From NCBI GenBank assembly GCA_902729315.2, contig LR746279.1, positions 3,628,001 through 3,692,000 on the forward strand: a stretch of 64,000 bases of DNA, given 5' to 3'. A model generated the notes under the pieces. The model did not search any database, was not told the DNA's origin, and saw only the letters and a list, made by a program, of their open reading frames with translations. Both the position numbers and the translations under genes were made by a program. This document shows, piece after piece, positions 1 through 11,705 of this stretch (the first letter of the stretch is position 1; each line of letters begins with the position of its first letter). The DNA is from Spirodela intermedia. Its lineage: Eukaryota; Streptophyta; Magnoliopsida; Alismatales; Araceae.

Positions 1-1179
1 AATAGAATACTGATTTAATTTATTGTCAGTCCTCATGCATGGCATTCAGATGCCACTTGTAGGCACAAAGCAAGAATTGTGGGAGTAGGCGATGGCAGCG
101 GTGGGCAGAGTATCATGGTGCTGTTAACATGTGTGCCTATCTTGAGGAATTCGGAAAAATTACTTGTGCATATTTCATGTTACCTCCTTAGGGTTTCTTG
201 GATTATCTACCTGAAATAGGTCACATAAGATTGCGTGATGTAGTTGCTTTATGTTGGCGATCAGGTTAGGTATAATATGACATTAACATAAAAAATGATG
301 ATCATGTACCAGTTGACAAGTACGAATAGCACCATGGCAACATAGACGAAACATAATGGTGGGAATTGATTGCCTACCTTGAAACTTCTTGTAACCATTT
401 AGTTTATGAGAGCGTTGAAAATTAGAATCAATGTGAATGCAAACTGAAAATGCAATGGAAATTTTGAGGACCTAATTTCCATGGAGTAAACTTTTTTTGC
501 TTTTCTGAACTCAATCCTTTTTCAGTAAAAATATCAATTACCTGTTTTAGATAGTGATTGGCATAAAGCAATTACCGTGCAATGTTACTCAGCTATGTAC
601 AATTTTTCTCGGGGTTTGATAATATCAATTATCCTTATGTCCAGAAAATATTATTGGAACAGAGCAGCACTCAATTACGATAATTAGAAGTTTTTGGAAC
701 AGAACAGATCAATTACGCTCAACGTGTCAGTTTTATCTACTAGGTTGCAAAAGTAACGATACATGGGATTTCCTTCTCTAAAACACATATCATCCTTGTA
801 TTTACTCTGTAATGTCCAGTCTGATTTGAAGCCATGTTAAATGCAAGGTATCATGAAAACGAAGGCTATAACTGGGTATATACCGTAAAATGCAAATGCA
901 CAATACTATCCCTCGTGATCACCAAGAAAATAACGGAGAACAGCGTTAGTATTACATGTACTCAATTATTGACGCAACCTTCCTCAATATAGTTCCCAGA
1001 CGAAATAACAACCTGGAGACCGAGATTCTACTTGGAATCACCTGTCGGGAAGAGAGAAAATTGCGGTGGATTTAGGGAATCTCACGTGAAACTTGGTGAT
1101 TTTTTTTTCACTTCCCTTTTTTCAGAGTGTGATCACCGAGTCTAAACTGCGGAGATCTGATAATTGAAGATAAACAGAG

Positions 1180-2330
1180 ATTGTTACACATTTGACCAGA
1201 CACTAAACACAATGTGAGAAAGACAGATCGAGATGACAGATTTATTACATAAAAAACCGCAGATGGGTTTTACGCTGAAGTCAACACGGAGGTCGGTAAC
1301 GTAGATGATTGATTTGACAAGTAGCTAAATTATAGCAGGAAGAAAGAGCAGACGCAAATATTATGTTTGTTATTTTGAGCCCTGTGATATCGTAATTATT
1401 TCTTATCGAGGAAAATGCAGCGCAAGTTGTCTTTAATACAAACAAGTTTCGTTGGTTCTCAGGTCAACCTTCTTCCGCGTTGTGGTTGGTATGCAACAGT
1501 TATCTTGACCCATCCCGTCTTCACTCTCCTCAGAGATATGCCCATAGTGGTCAGTTTGACGGAATCCCGTGACGGAGTTTATCCCCACCAACTTCGGGAG
1601 AACGCTGCTTTAAAGAATTTTCTTCTGCCTCAGGACTCCAATTCCTTAAAGAAAAGGCAACTCATCTTCTCGTTCACAGCCAGTTTGGGTATCATCCTCT
1701 TACAATAATGCCGACAACGAACGTTTTGCTCCTGAAAGGTAGATGAACGGGCCCCGGTCTTGTCCAGAAAGTACAAGGTTCAGCATTAGAAGTTACAGCT
1801 GCATTTACCATCACAATTAAAGTTTCGTAATTGTCAGGATTATTGAATTTTATGTTCTTCAGGAGTAAACTTCGTTCTTAATTGACGTCCGGAATCATCT
1901 CTCAACTAATCAGGGAGAATTAAAGAACCAACGCAGGGAAAGAGTTGAACTAATTACACCTACCCGATAATAACGAAGCAGAATTAACGGAGCAAAAAAA
2001 TTACAGAAACGAGTCTTGCTTACACTAATGAAAAATTGACATACTCTCTTGATTTTCACAAAATCATACAAATTATTAGTGATATTCCATAAATTAAGTA
2101 TAGTAATTATTGGGCGTTCCTTTATCTGTAAGTAGAAGATCCCGTTGTTTCAACTTATGCCTAAATATTTCCCTATAGGGGCATTTATATGATCGCTCGT
2201 TCATGCGCAAGGCAGACCTCAGACATGCTGTACTGGCTTCGAAGACAGTTTTTGTTTTTACAAGCAAACGAATAATTCCCTTTGGGATTATCCAAACTGC
2301 AGCGGTTTTATGATTGCTATTAAAATATAA
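1180..2330. repeat. Near-identical block shared with 33467-34630
   Basis: By eye the two copies differ at only a few percent of positions, while the flanking sequence of the same units differs far more. The similarity begins near the shared phrase ttacacatttgaccagacac and fades after about 2330. The third unit has a small extra duplication inside its copy, at about 34446-34550, repeating a phrase that includes agacatgctgtactggct. Recent gene conversion or a second, younger duplication would explain the contrast. Confidence 0.85.
1415..1708 (+). CDS. Doubtful 97-residue open frame in the conserved block
   Basis: An open frame starting MQRKLSLIQTSFVGSQ is almost unchanged at 33695-33940, where it ends after 81 codons because of changes near its 3' end. 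The matching region of the second unit (about 6395-6590) is not open, with early stops. There is no signal peptide, recognisable domain or clear promoter. The identity between the two open copies is explained by the overall near-identity of the block, so it is not evidence of coding selection. I list it only because it is the longest frame in the block; it is probably not a gene. Confidence 0.15.
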   Translation: MQRKLSLIQTSFVGSQVNLLPRCGWYATVILTHPVFTLLRDMPIVVSLTESRDGVYPHQLRENAALKNFLLPQDSNSLKKRQLIFSFTASLGIILLQ

Positions 2331-2705
2331 CTGTACATATCAGAGATAATTTCTTGAAAACTGTTATGATCCTTTTACTTTGTTCTGAAGATAATGGTGA
2401 GGATTCACACTTATCAGGACGGTATGAAATCTAAGAGTTTAATCAGTGATTCCATTGTCCCATGTCACCCTTTCACAATTTCAAACCTTCGTCTTTTTGA
2501 ACCCAGTGAATGAGTCCTTCTAATTTGGCATCATTTCCCCATTTCAACCTTTCGTTTTCTTGCTCTCTTAAAGTTACCTATTCCTGTAGACGAATATCCA
2601 TTGACTAATGCATTTCCTCATTAAACTACATGCATTTCAATATTACCGTCTTTCAGGGTTTCAACAAATTGAGTGCGAAGATGGTCTTCAGCCACTTGTA
2701 GATGC

Positions 2706-2713
2706 TATATATT
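2706..2713 (+). promoter_or_regulatory. TATA box of secreted-peptide gene 1
   Basis: The sequence TATATATT lies 70 bases upstream of the ATG at 2776, inside a phrase (gatgctatatatt) that is conserved upstream of all three peptide genes. The spacing fits a transcription start about 30 bases downstream and a short 5' leader. Confidence 0.7.
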
Positions 2714-2775
2714 GAACGAACTGCAGCGTGTTTATTCATCTTTTGAGAGTGCTACAAGAGGAAGAGGGAGAGCTT

Positions 2776-2997
2776 ATGACCGGGCAGATGATCCAGACAA
2801 AAGGAGGGTCCGTTCTGGCAATTTTGCTCTCGATTCTGTTACTGTTATGTACGACTGCCGATGCAGCCCAGATACCGTACATTGGGTCTCGCTTACGGCC
2901 GCCAAAGTCACGCTTACCAGGTCGTTCCCCGCCCAGGTTTCCTCCGACTTCGTCTCGTCATGAGCGCCCCCCACCGATAAGAGTTCCCAACCCCTAG
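2776..2997 (+). CDS. Putative small secreted peptide, copy 1 (73 aa)
   Basis: I chose the ATG at 2776 because it is the position conserved with the second unit; an in-frame ATG at 2728 lies too close to the TATA box. The protein starts MTGQMIQTKGGSVLAILLSI and has a short basic N-terminus and a strong hydrophobic core (about residues 12-25). A likely signal-peptidase site follows the motif ADA. The mature part, about 44 residues, is rich in Pro, Arg and Ser, has no Cys, and ends IRVPNP. It shares the pattern PYxGSxL and a later GRS with copy 3. Relative to copy 3 it lacks about eight residues just after the cleavage site, and its tail differs completely. I do not recognise the family. A secreted peptide or an apoplastic protein is the inference; expression is unproven. 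Confidence 0.5.
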   Translation: MTGQMIQTKGGSVLAILLSILLLLCTTADAAQIPYIGSRLRPPKSRLPGRSPPRFPPTSSRHERPPPIRVPNP

Positions 2998-3429
2998 GAC
3001 GGATATCTTCTATCGATGTTTGCACTTGGCTTGCTCAGTTCCCTTTCACTTTTGTTCTTTTCCCATTCTCTTTTTCTCTTTGTTTCTCCACTAATCAGCC
3101 TGTCTGTCGGTCTACTAGAAATACAAAAACGAAAAACAAGGGTTTCCTCTCTATCGTTTAAGAAACCATACGGTTTCATTTGTTAGTGCTTATGCGATAA
3201 TGCAAAAATGTATGGAATGAGAAAGAATCTTCTTTGTCCAATTACTGATCCTCAAAAATTTGTTTGTTTCATGTTCGAGACTGGGCTTGTGCAAAATTTT
3301 CAGAAACTCGACTAATGAGTAGACCGTTAAGGCTATGGCTTCTTCACGTTCCGAAGCGAAGCGTTTGGGTTTACGTGGTGAATCGGATTACGGATGACGA
3401 GATTTGGTATTCCGGATAGAGGGCTGAAA

Positions 3430-3960
3430 CGGTAGGGCACATATTCTCAAGTTTCACCGTTTACCATTCTAATTTAGTATACGGAGTATATCCTGCCAAA
3501 TGTACTATAGAGAAGATTTTTGAGCGCTGCAGTACCTGCCTCGAATTTCATGATCCCGCGTACTCAGTCACCCTTGATCGCTAAAGCTCGTTAAGATATC
3601 GAACTCCTAGTCATGAAAATTCAAGAAACATCATAGCGGCGCCAGCCTTACCGCGTTGCTATCTGCGAAGAGACACGTTACCATCCCTAGACCATCCAAC
3701 CGCAAGATGAAGAGAGATACAGCTCGTGGTGGTGCAAGCGGAATCCCCAATGCCGGCGGCAACGATTCTCGCCCTTTTCCTGGTGCTGTCCTCGTCCCCA
3801 TTTATCGCTGACCTCTAAATTCCTTCGTGGGTCACGCTTGCCTCAGTAGCGTCACGGCTACGAAGAGGCTGGACGTTGAGCACCGAAGCCGACAATGACC
3901 CCCAGCGTCGGTATTTAAGGCTCTGAAAGAAAAGTGAAGTGTATTCAGTGATCTAGGGAT
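3430..3960. repeat. 3' cassette of U1
   Basis: This GC-richer segment recurs at about 8480-9250, 35700-36180 and 36950-37220, and in inverted orientation at 55860-56400. It ends with a phrase like gtatttaaggctct, which resembles a TATA box. No frame stays open in all copies, so I treat it as a conserved noncoding or decayed piece of the duplication unit. Confidence 0.65.
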
Positions 3961-6900
3961 GTCTTATGTAAATCTCCATGGGTATATGTGTCTCTCTCCT
4001 CTATCCCTCCCCTCCCTCCTTCCGGTGTTTTAGTCTCCTTCGCTTGTTAAGTGATTTATTCTCTAAATCGATTACGCCTGAGGGAAGGTAGATCGATAAA
4101 TAATGAAGTTTGCCTTATGTCAGACTGGAGGACTGTATATAATGAGATACCTTGCTGTAATTCGTGTCAGTAATGGAATATTAATTAAAATTCCCTTGTC
4201 TTAATGCAATGCATTTATCTGCCATCTGTAGACGTAGAGAGTCAGAACTAATTTCGAAGGTTATGGCAAAGAAAAGTGAATAATAATAACTCGTCCAGAG
4301 GCTAGTCATCAGCAGCAAATAATATTGACTTATGCTTCAGCTGTCTGAATTGTTTTTTTGTTCTTGATTGCTGCGGTATAGTCTTATTTGCAAAATCAGG
4401 AATCATTCATTAATTAGCGTACAAGGCTAGTTGGTTGTTCATAACATAGTATTCATTTTCATATTTTCAATAAACGTCTAAACACAAGGAAACCGATTCA
4501 TCATACCTTTTATAATTATCATTTCAAAACATTTTTGGAACTATGATGTTTAAATAATGATGTTCTCAACGTGTGAACTATCTTGTGGAATTTAGGAACT
4601 CATTTGTTCATATTTCAACTTACCTAACGGTTTCTAAATTCATATTTCTGAAATAGGTGATATTTGGTTCCGAAAAGTAGGTTTTTATGTAGCCGATCAG
4701 CTTTGGTATAATAAGGCATTACGTAAAAAATGATGATCACCTATTTCTCAAATAGGTGATTATAAGGCATTACATATAATAAGAGCAAACAGTACCCTTG
4801 AAACATAGATCAACTTAACAGTGGGGATTGATTGTCTGCGTTAAAACCTCATGAAACCATGTTGGTTTATGAGACCACTAGAAAATATTTCCACGAAGTA
4901 AAATTTGTTTACTTTTCTCACCTCAATCCTTTTCCAATAGAAAATATCAATTTTGTGTTTTCAATGGTGGTTGACATAAAAGTAATTACCGTGTCATGTT
5001 ACAAAGCTATCTACAATATTTCTGGGGTTTGTTAAGTTCTATGATCTTATGTCTAGAAAATATTTTTGGAGCAAGGCACATCCAAATAATCTAATTAAAT
5101 TATGTGGTATACAAGTGAACATATGCGAATAGATAAGCTTGCCTATGGATTTAATAATCACATTCAAGATTTCAGTTTTATCCATTCGATTGCAGAAGTA
5201 AATCTATACATGCTTTCTTGTGGTATAAAACATAACATCGTTGTGTTCACACCATAGTACCCAGTCTAATTTGAAATCATATAAAATTCAAAACATGATG
5301 AAAACATGCAGGTCATAACCTGCTGTTTAGTTTCACCGTCTATTCATTTTATGTACCCTAAAATGCGGACACAATATAATGTTTCTTAACACAGTCCTTA
5401 GAGAAAATGGCAACCTAGCGAACAAGATCTGCTCGGAATCATCTGACAGGAGAGGGAAAATTTTTGCGAAACAAATTAAGGCGGATTAGGGAATTATGCA
5501 TGAAGTTTGTAAAGTTATTTTGTAATGTTGGAGGAGAACTGAGTAGACTATCCCTAGGCAAGCAACCTACGATAACCCACACATTGGATTTATGAGTCTA
5601 AGAAAGTTGACTGGTCGAAAATCAAGGTCCTCACACATTCTCCACCAAGTATATAAAAAAAAAACCTATCTAAGGATCACTCAACCAGTATTTCAGAGAC
5701 AATACATTAATTAAAAAAATGTTTAAACTAGAGAGAAAGAGAGTACAGAGATTACCTTGATCCCAAAGGGGGGGTCTATGAAAATAGGTAACACGCACTA
5801 AGCTAAATCTTTAATTGTTGCGCGCTGACCACTTTTTTAACCAAGGACTAGCTGATTCATGACCGATTAGAACAACCAGCAGTCTGATCTTGATGGTTCA
5901 TTGATTGGGTCGATTTCACAGAGCTGTCAGCCTGGGGGGATCATGGAGGTTCGATTTTTGTTTAGTTTGGATTTGGTGGATCCAGGCAGGTTTAGATCTG
6001 AAAGTCTGCTGGGTCACGAACCGATGGGAATTTAACTTGAACCGGGAGGTGATGGAACAAGGGAATTTAACCGGAACAGGCGGAGCGGGTGGGGGTCGAA
6101 TGGGGGATAGGACTGAACGGCAGGGCAGTGGGGCGACGAAGAGGCAGATGGTGGTTCCGGCAGTGGCACATCGGCTAGGGAGCGGCGGTGGCAGCACGGT
6201 TGCTGCATATTGACAAGAAATTAAATACAATGTGAGAAAGACAACTAGATGACAGATTTAGACGGTGACGTGTACAGGGAGGTCAGTCGCGTAGATGCTT
6301 GATATGACCAGCACCTCAATCATAGCCGGAGGATAGGTTGACTTCATATATCATATCTTTCATCCTAAGCACTGAAATATCGTAGTTATTTCTCTTTAAT
6401 GAGACAGCAACGGAAGTTCTCTTGCGTATATGCCAGTCTTGCTAGTTTCTGAGGTCGGCCTTCTTCCGCGTTGGGATCGGTGAGCAATGGTTATCGTGAC
6501 CCTTCTGGCCTTTTACCCCTCCTCACAGATGTGACCATAGTGGATGGCTGCACGTCATCCCGTGACTGATTTTATCCTCAGCAGCGTCAACTGAGAGGCT
6601 AAACTAAAGCAAACCGAAAATCTTCACGACATTGTTGGTCTTCTTCTGGTGCCACATGTTGTGGCTATGTAAGAATGAAGAGACCCTTCCTACTGCTAGA
6701 AAATCACTAGAGAGTTGTAGAATCACCTCAGTAACGCAGAGATGTTGCTGTGGCGTAGGAAATGGACATTGTGTGCCCTCCTCATGACTTACACCGCCTA
6801 AGAGAATGCTCGTCATCCGTCGTGATTTTAAAAAGCCGCGTTCGAATCATCTACCACATATTATGCCTTTCTTCTTGTATCCCTCTCCCATGTTTCTCTC

Positions 6901-7314
6901 TCTTCTGTCTGTCCCTGCCTTCGCTATCTCACTATCACATCAGGTCTAGATAGATCCATCATCCACGGCGTTTCCATCATCCATAATTTCAACCCCTGTT
7001 GGTTTTTTCCCAAGCTATGCGCCCACCCCTTGGACCATCAAATTAAATGTAATAAACCCGTCTTCCTCCCTCTGACAGAAGAGGCGCTCGAAGGTTTAGT
7101 AGGTAGGGTCTCATGAAGGCCAGCCCGTTCTTATTTATAAATATTTGCCGATTTCGACCTCTGGTTTCCTTGCTCTTAAAAGAGTTGGCCATTCTTGTTA
7201 ATGAATCTCCATTGGTTAATGCATGTACATGTTAACAATCTACGGTTCACGATTACTGTCACTCAGAGTTCTAATAATTAATTCTGAAAATACCCTTCAA
7301 CTATTTGTAGATGC

Positions 7315-7322
7315 TATATATT
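7315..7322 (+). promoter_or_regulatory. TATA box of secreted-peptide gene 2
   Basis: TATATATT sits 68 bases before the ATG at 7383, in the same conserved phrase (gatgctatata) as in the other two copies. Confidence 0.7.
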
Positions 7323-7382
7323 AGAAGTGCAGCAAGTTTTATTTAGCATTCGAGAGTGATACAAGAGGAGGAGGGAGAGCTT

Positions 7383-7622
7383 ATGGCGAGGCAGATGATG
7401 CAGGCGAAAGGACGGGTCGTGCTAGCAGTTTTGCTCTCAATTCTGTTATTATTGTCTACGTCCGCTGATGCAGCCCGGATGTTAACGAGAATCAAGACAG
7501 CTTCCGAGGGCTCTGTCTTGCCATTGGTACTTTCACAATCACACAGAAGGAGTATGCGTCTTCGGATGGAGCCTTCGCATCCTCCCGCCCCACCGGTACC
7601 AGATTTTCCGTGCTGCCCATAA
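7383..7622 (+). CDS. Putative small secreted peptide, copy 2 (79 aa)
   Basis: This is the best-preserved member of the three. It starts MARQMMQAKGRVVLAVLLSI, has a hydrophobic core ending near STSADA, and probably begins its mature part at the following Ala. The mature region (about 52 residues) contains a basic stretch (HRRSMRLRM) and a Pro-rich tail that ends PDFPCCP. The CCP ending is shared with copy 3 but absent from copy 1. The leader and signal-peptide region are well conserved at base level with both other copies, while the mature part aligns poorly. No domain is recognised; the role is unknown. Confidence 0.55.
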   Translation: MARQMMQAKGRVVLAVLLSILLLLSTSADAARMLTRIKTASEGSVLPLVLSQSHRRSMRLRMEPSHPPAPPVPDFPCCP

Positions 7623-8369
7623 GACGGGTATCTTGGATGGACTCTCCTTCTAATTTTTCTCAGTTCCCCATTCTGCCTTCATTTATTTTTCCCTTTCCTT
7701 CTCTGTCCTTCTCCACCAATAGTTCTGTCAGTGTATCAACTAGAAATACCAAAGTAAAAGCAATAATTCCTTATACATCGCTAGACGTGAGAAATCGAAC
7801 GATTTTCTTTGTTAGTGCTTAATATTTTTAGAGATGTAGAAGTTCGGGAGGAGAAAAAGTATGTTCTCTTCTTTGGGCTGAAGGTCAGAAATTTGTTCGC
7901 TTCTTGTTCGAGACAAGGCTTACACGAAAATTTTCAGAATTCCGACTAGTGTCTGACTTCCAAGGACTATGGCTTGTTCACGATTCGATGGGGAGCGTTA
8001 CATCTTCCTATTAAGGATGACGAGATTGGGTTATTCCGAAGAGAAAGGCTGGAAACAACCCTCAGCTCTTGATGTGTGCCTTGTTTACACGTGATCATCA
8101 AATTGATGATTCACTATTTTGACACGCGTCCGCTGCACGACGCCTTCTAAGTCTGCCACATCAATGACAGAGAAATTAGCGTACTGCCTGCAAAAACCTG
8201 TATTCATCACAAAAATTATGTCCAGACCATGGATGACACTGTTCATCAAATTAATGAGAGCTATGCACTCTAATAGTATGCACACTTATCCATGAGAACG
8301 AAAGTGCGGTAGGTCTAAAAACCATATTTCGGCGCCTTATGAATTTCGTGAAAGTAAATTTCGTTGGTC

Positions 8370-9250
8370 AAATAGCAAGGATCCTCATGAGTACGGTTCC
8401 CAGTGCTGTATTCCGGTTATTCATCGCAACGATTGTATTAGGTGAACGGTTAGAGCTCCTTTTTTCTAGTGAAATTGGTGAAGACACAGGTAAGTCAAAT
8501 TTAGTATTAATGGAACATCCATTCGTCCTCTCCATTTTCACGGGTCAACCTTATTCCATGTCAAAGATTATTGGACTACGAAATGGCAGCCTTCAATTTC
8601 TTTATTCCGCGGACTCGGTCATCCTTGACCACTGAACCTTGTTACAAAATCAAACTCCGAGTCGTCTAAATTCAAGGAACAGGCTGAGGTGCCGGTCTTA
8701 CCCCGTTGCTACAACCGAAAAATACGCCGTACGATCGGTTGATTGTCCAACCGCAAGTGGCTCTAATTGTTTCGTCTGTATCTTCTGCCTGCGTTGCCGC
8801 GATGAGAGGTACAGAGCTCGTAGTGGTCAAACCAGAAGACCGAATCCCCACGGCAATGTTTCACTCTCTTCTGTTTGTTCTGTCATCCTCCCCATCTATC
8901 GCTGACTTCTAGTGGCCTTCCTGAGGTCACGCTTGAGTTCATAGCGTCACAACTACGAAGAGGCTGGGCTGGATGGAAGAAAGAACCCCGGAAAACTACG
9001 CATCTTGCACACGATTTTGCTGAGCCAATTGGAGGATAGCTCTATAATTGAAAAAGTAAGAGCCAGAATGAGCAGTGATTACCTTCTCTGATGTGTATCC
9101 TTGACCGGTGTTTCCGAAACCTGATCTTGAAGACCGCGCAGCCTTGCCTTCCTCATGGGCCTTTTCTCCAAGCACCACCCCAGTACAGAGGTATTTTTGG
9201 GTCTCTATAGCTAAACAGAAGTAAATTCAATGATCTATTCGGATACGTCG
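8370..9250. repeat. 3' cassette of U2
   Basis: This segment matches 36810-37220 and, inverted, 55860-56400. It contains open frames of 88-98 codons in this copy, such as 8339-8635, but the same frames are interrupted in the other copies. Coding function is therefore not supported. Confidence 0.6.
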
Positions 9251-9349
9251 AACTCTGGCGGCCTCAGCGACGTCTTTTGTAAAACTGTGCTTCTCTCTTT
9301 CGCTAGGTCCTGGCTTGTTGTACCCATCGATTACGCCTGAGAAAATAAA

Positions 9350-10150
9350 ATTCGTCAGCAAGTGATTTATTAGCAGTGGATAATATTTACTTATCCTTCA
9401 ATCATATCAATAGTTTTTTATTTCATTAAATGCTAGGGCATAGGCTTCTATCTAATGCAATAAAATAACCATGATGCACTTTGTCTATTATCACCTTACG
9501 GAGATAGTTCATTATTTGCTTAGCCAAAACTCATTCATAAATCAGAGTAGATAGCTTATTGAAAGTGGAATGTGTAGTATCCAAACCGTTTTTGAAACTA
9601 TGATGTTTTAAAAGTGAGAGGCATTAAAGTTACAATGATGTTCTCTAAGAGCGAACTATCTTGTTAAATTCAAGAAACCATTTCTCCATATTTCCAGTAA
9701 ACTGATCACGGTTCCTTGAATTATTTACTTGAAATATGTCACATTTTTTGTGTGATGCAGTATGTTTACTTACCCAACCAACTTAGGACTATTAATGGTT
9801 GAGATCAATAATGATGACCATATACAAATTACCAAAGTACAAATGGTCCTCTGGCAACCTAGGCCTAAGATGATGGTTGAAAAGATTGCATTCCTTCATA
9901 ATTATATATGCTATTTTGGTTCATAGGAGAAGTGAAACGTTACAATGTATATGGATATAAATTGAGACTACAATTTAATTTTGGGGGTTAAAATTTTAGT
10001 GAAGTACCTTTTATTTGTTTCTCTTATTTGATTTTCAATTCAAATGTCAAATTCCTATTTTGAGTGGAAGTTTTCACCTAAAAGTAATTATACTATCATG
10101 TCACTAAGTTCTATCTTTTTGTACGTTTCAATAAGTTCAGTGTTAGATTT
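9350..10150. repeat. Partial duplication unit, homologous to 37480-38060
   Basis: The phrases agcagtggataatatttact and gaaactatgatgtttt recur in the same order in 37480-38060. It looks like a truncated left part of another duplication unit. No gene is seen. Confidence 0.65.
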
Positions 10151-11705
10151 TAGCTCATACTTAGATCAATAAAAGGGGTAAAATTACCTAGATTTTAAGT
10201 TTCACCTTGGTCAACTATTTCAATTTTTTTGTTATAAATCTTATAACATTTATAGACCTAAATCTAGAGCACCAAGTAATTTTTTGGTGATTTGACACCT
10301 TACCTTTGCCAACTTTCAAGGAACAATGCACTCATAGTTTTCAGTAAACAACATATTTAGTAAAAGAACGAAGTACTCGGCATCAAGACGAATCTGGGGC
10401 TGATGACTTGACAGTGGGAGTTTGTCATGTTTGATTACTAATCTCATTCTAAAATAATTTTCTAGATTCACAACTCTAGGCTTTCTTCATTTAGGACAAG
10501 GATCAAGTTTGTTGAGTGGATAAATTAATATTTAATGATTAATATTTATCACGTACATAAGGAAATATTTCACTATAGGATATTTCTATATATGAGAGTT
10601 GACTTGGAGTATTCTATGAAATTCAATAAAAAATATTTGAATTCTGCTGATTTCCTTTGTCATCTTCATGTGGGGAAACTTAGTTGTAAAAACATTAGCA
10701 ATTCAACCAGGTTGAGAAAAAACTTGAATAATTAAATTTCCCTCATCAACTAAATATCTTCTCATCATTTGACCCAACTTTCAGAACCATGGCATGTGTT
10801 TCTCTGCAGAAAATATCACCAAGAATCTTGAGATAATAGAGAGGCTAGAGGTAATTTTTAAAAATTAATTATGGTTGGAGAGGTGCTAATCTTTAGAGAA
10901 ATCGAATTGACATTCCCTATTTCTCTCCACTGAAAACATGAATTTAGTTAGAGATTTGAATAGTCAAAAGTAAAAAAAATATGGCCATTTAAGTTCTTGG
11001 ATGTCCTCTAAGAAAAATCCAAACACATGACTATTAACCATATGTGGATATATCTTTCTTCTGGACGGTCTCTTGGTCATTTACCTGGAAAAATAGGACT
11101 CGGCCTTGCAGGCCAAAGAAGACAAACTTTTTCATTGCTTCAAGTTCTTCTGCAGTGCCCTTGGCCAGCCTTGTAAACACATGCCCAAGCCACTCATTCT
11201 ATAATGACTTGACTGGATGCATCTGCATGAAGAGTAAATTGATTTTTAATATATCAACCATCATGTTTTCATTTTTAATATTGTAATCACTTTCCTATGA
11301 TTACTCTAAATCGATATTAAGAAAGAGAAAAGCAGAAAACCTTCTGCTAACGTTCACTTCTGTTATCACTATCTTGGTTCTGCTATTCTAATTTGTAGAA
11401 TCCAACTCATTTACATGATATCAGAAACACTTCATATGATAGACTATGCAATCTATATTTACTAATAAAATATAATGTTTAAGAATTAGCTTAACCTCAT
11501 TTTAAGCATACTACAGCTGCCTCAATTTAACAAGATTTATAGTTAACTTAAAGTGATTTTGAATAGTTTAGCTCCCTCCAATGGGATATCCCTAAAGGAT
11601 TGTGTAAAATATTTTTGCAGTTTTTTAAATCTATATTTAAATAAAACTTTTAATTTTTATGATCTTTTCAATGTGTAGATTTTCTCTTCATTTTAGCTTC
11701 CCTAT
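10150..11705. other. AT-rich intergenic DNA with one exon-like piece
   Basis: Apart from the exon-like segment at 11085-11198, I see only AT-rich sequence with short, unsupported frames and no recognisable element. Confidence 0.5.
11085..11198 (-). pseudogene. Isolated exon-like fragment (38 codons)
   Basis: On the minus strand 114 bases stay open and are flanked by a plausible acceptor (tatag before 11198) and donor (gtaaat after 11085). The translation begins NEWLGHVFTRLAKGTAEELE and ends RVLFFQ, with an ordinary cytosolic-protein composition unlike the surrounding AT-rich DNA. No neighbouring exon is visible on either side. I do not recognise the parent protein. It may be a captured gene fragment or a remnant of a lost gene. 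Confidence 0.4.

Larger units (their letters stand above)
1..4090. repeat. Duplication unit U1 (left end cut by window)
   Basis: This stretch aligns over most of its length with 4100-9340 and 31860-36230. Its first bases, from the phrase aatagaatactgatttaatt, match those at about 31927. It contains the near-identical block 1180-2330, the first secreted-peptide gene (2776-2997), and a 3' cassette at about 3430-3960 shared with the other units. Apart from the 1180-2330 block it is clearly diverged from its relatives, with many small insertions and deletions. I see no other gene in 1-1180 or 3000-4090; the short open frames there are not conserved between units. Confidence 0.8.
4100..9340. repeat. 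Duplication unit U2
   Basis: This unit is homologous to U1 and U3 across most of its length. Its left part (4540-5500) matches 160-1080 and 32400-33330, its middle carries the second secreted-peptide gene, and its right part carries the 3' cassette. The segment 5700-6230 has little similarity to the others and is locally GC-rich at 6040-6200; the open frames there in both directions look like chance. The segment matching the near-identical block of U1 and U3 (about 6230-6600) is strongly diverged here. No gene other than the peptide gene is supported. Confidence 0.75.

Noticed and set aside
2774-3025. Minus-strand and alternative-frame ORFs over peptide gene 1
   Set aside because: They are shadows of the plus-strand gene, which has the TATA box, signal peptide and conserved start.
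8339-8635. Frame with a hydrophobic stretch similar to a transporter helix
   Set aside because: The homologous segments near 36810 and 56390 are interrupted by stops, and the resemblance is too short to name a family.
8639-8905. Cys-containing frame that faintly recalls a RALF or EPFL exon
   Set aside because: The Cys positions are not kept in the matching segments of the other units, and family signatures are absent.
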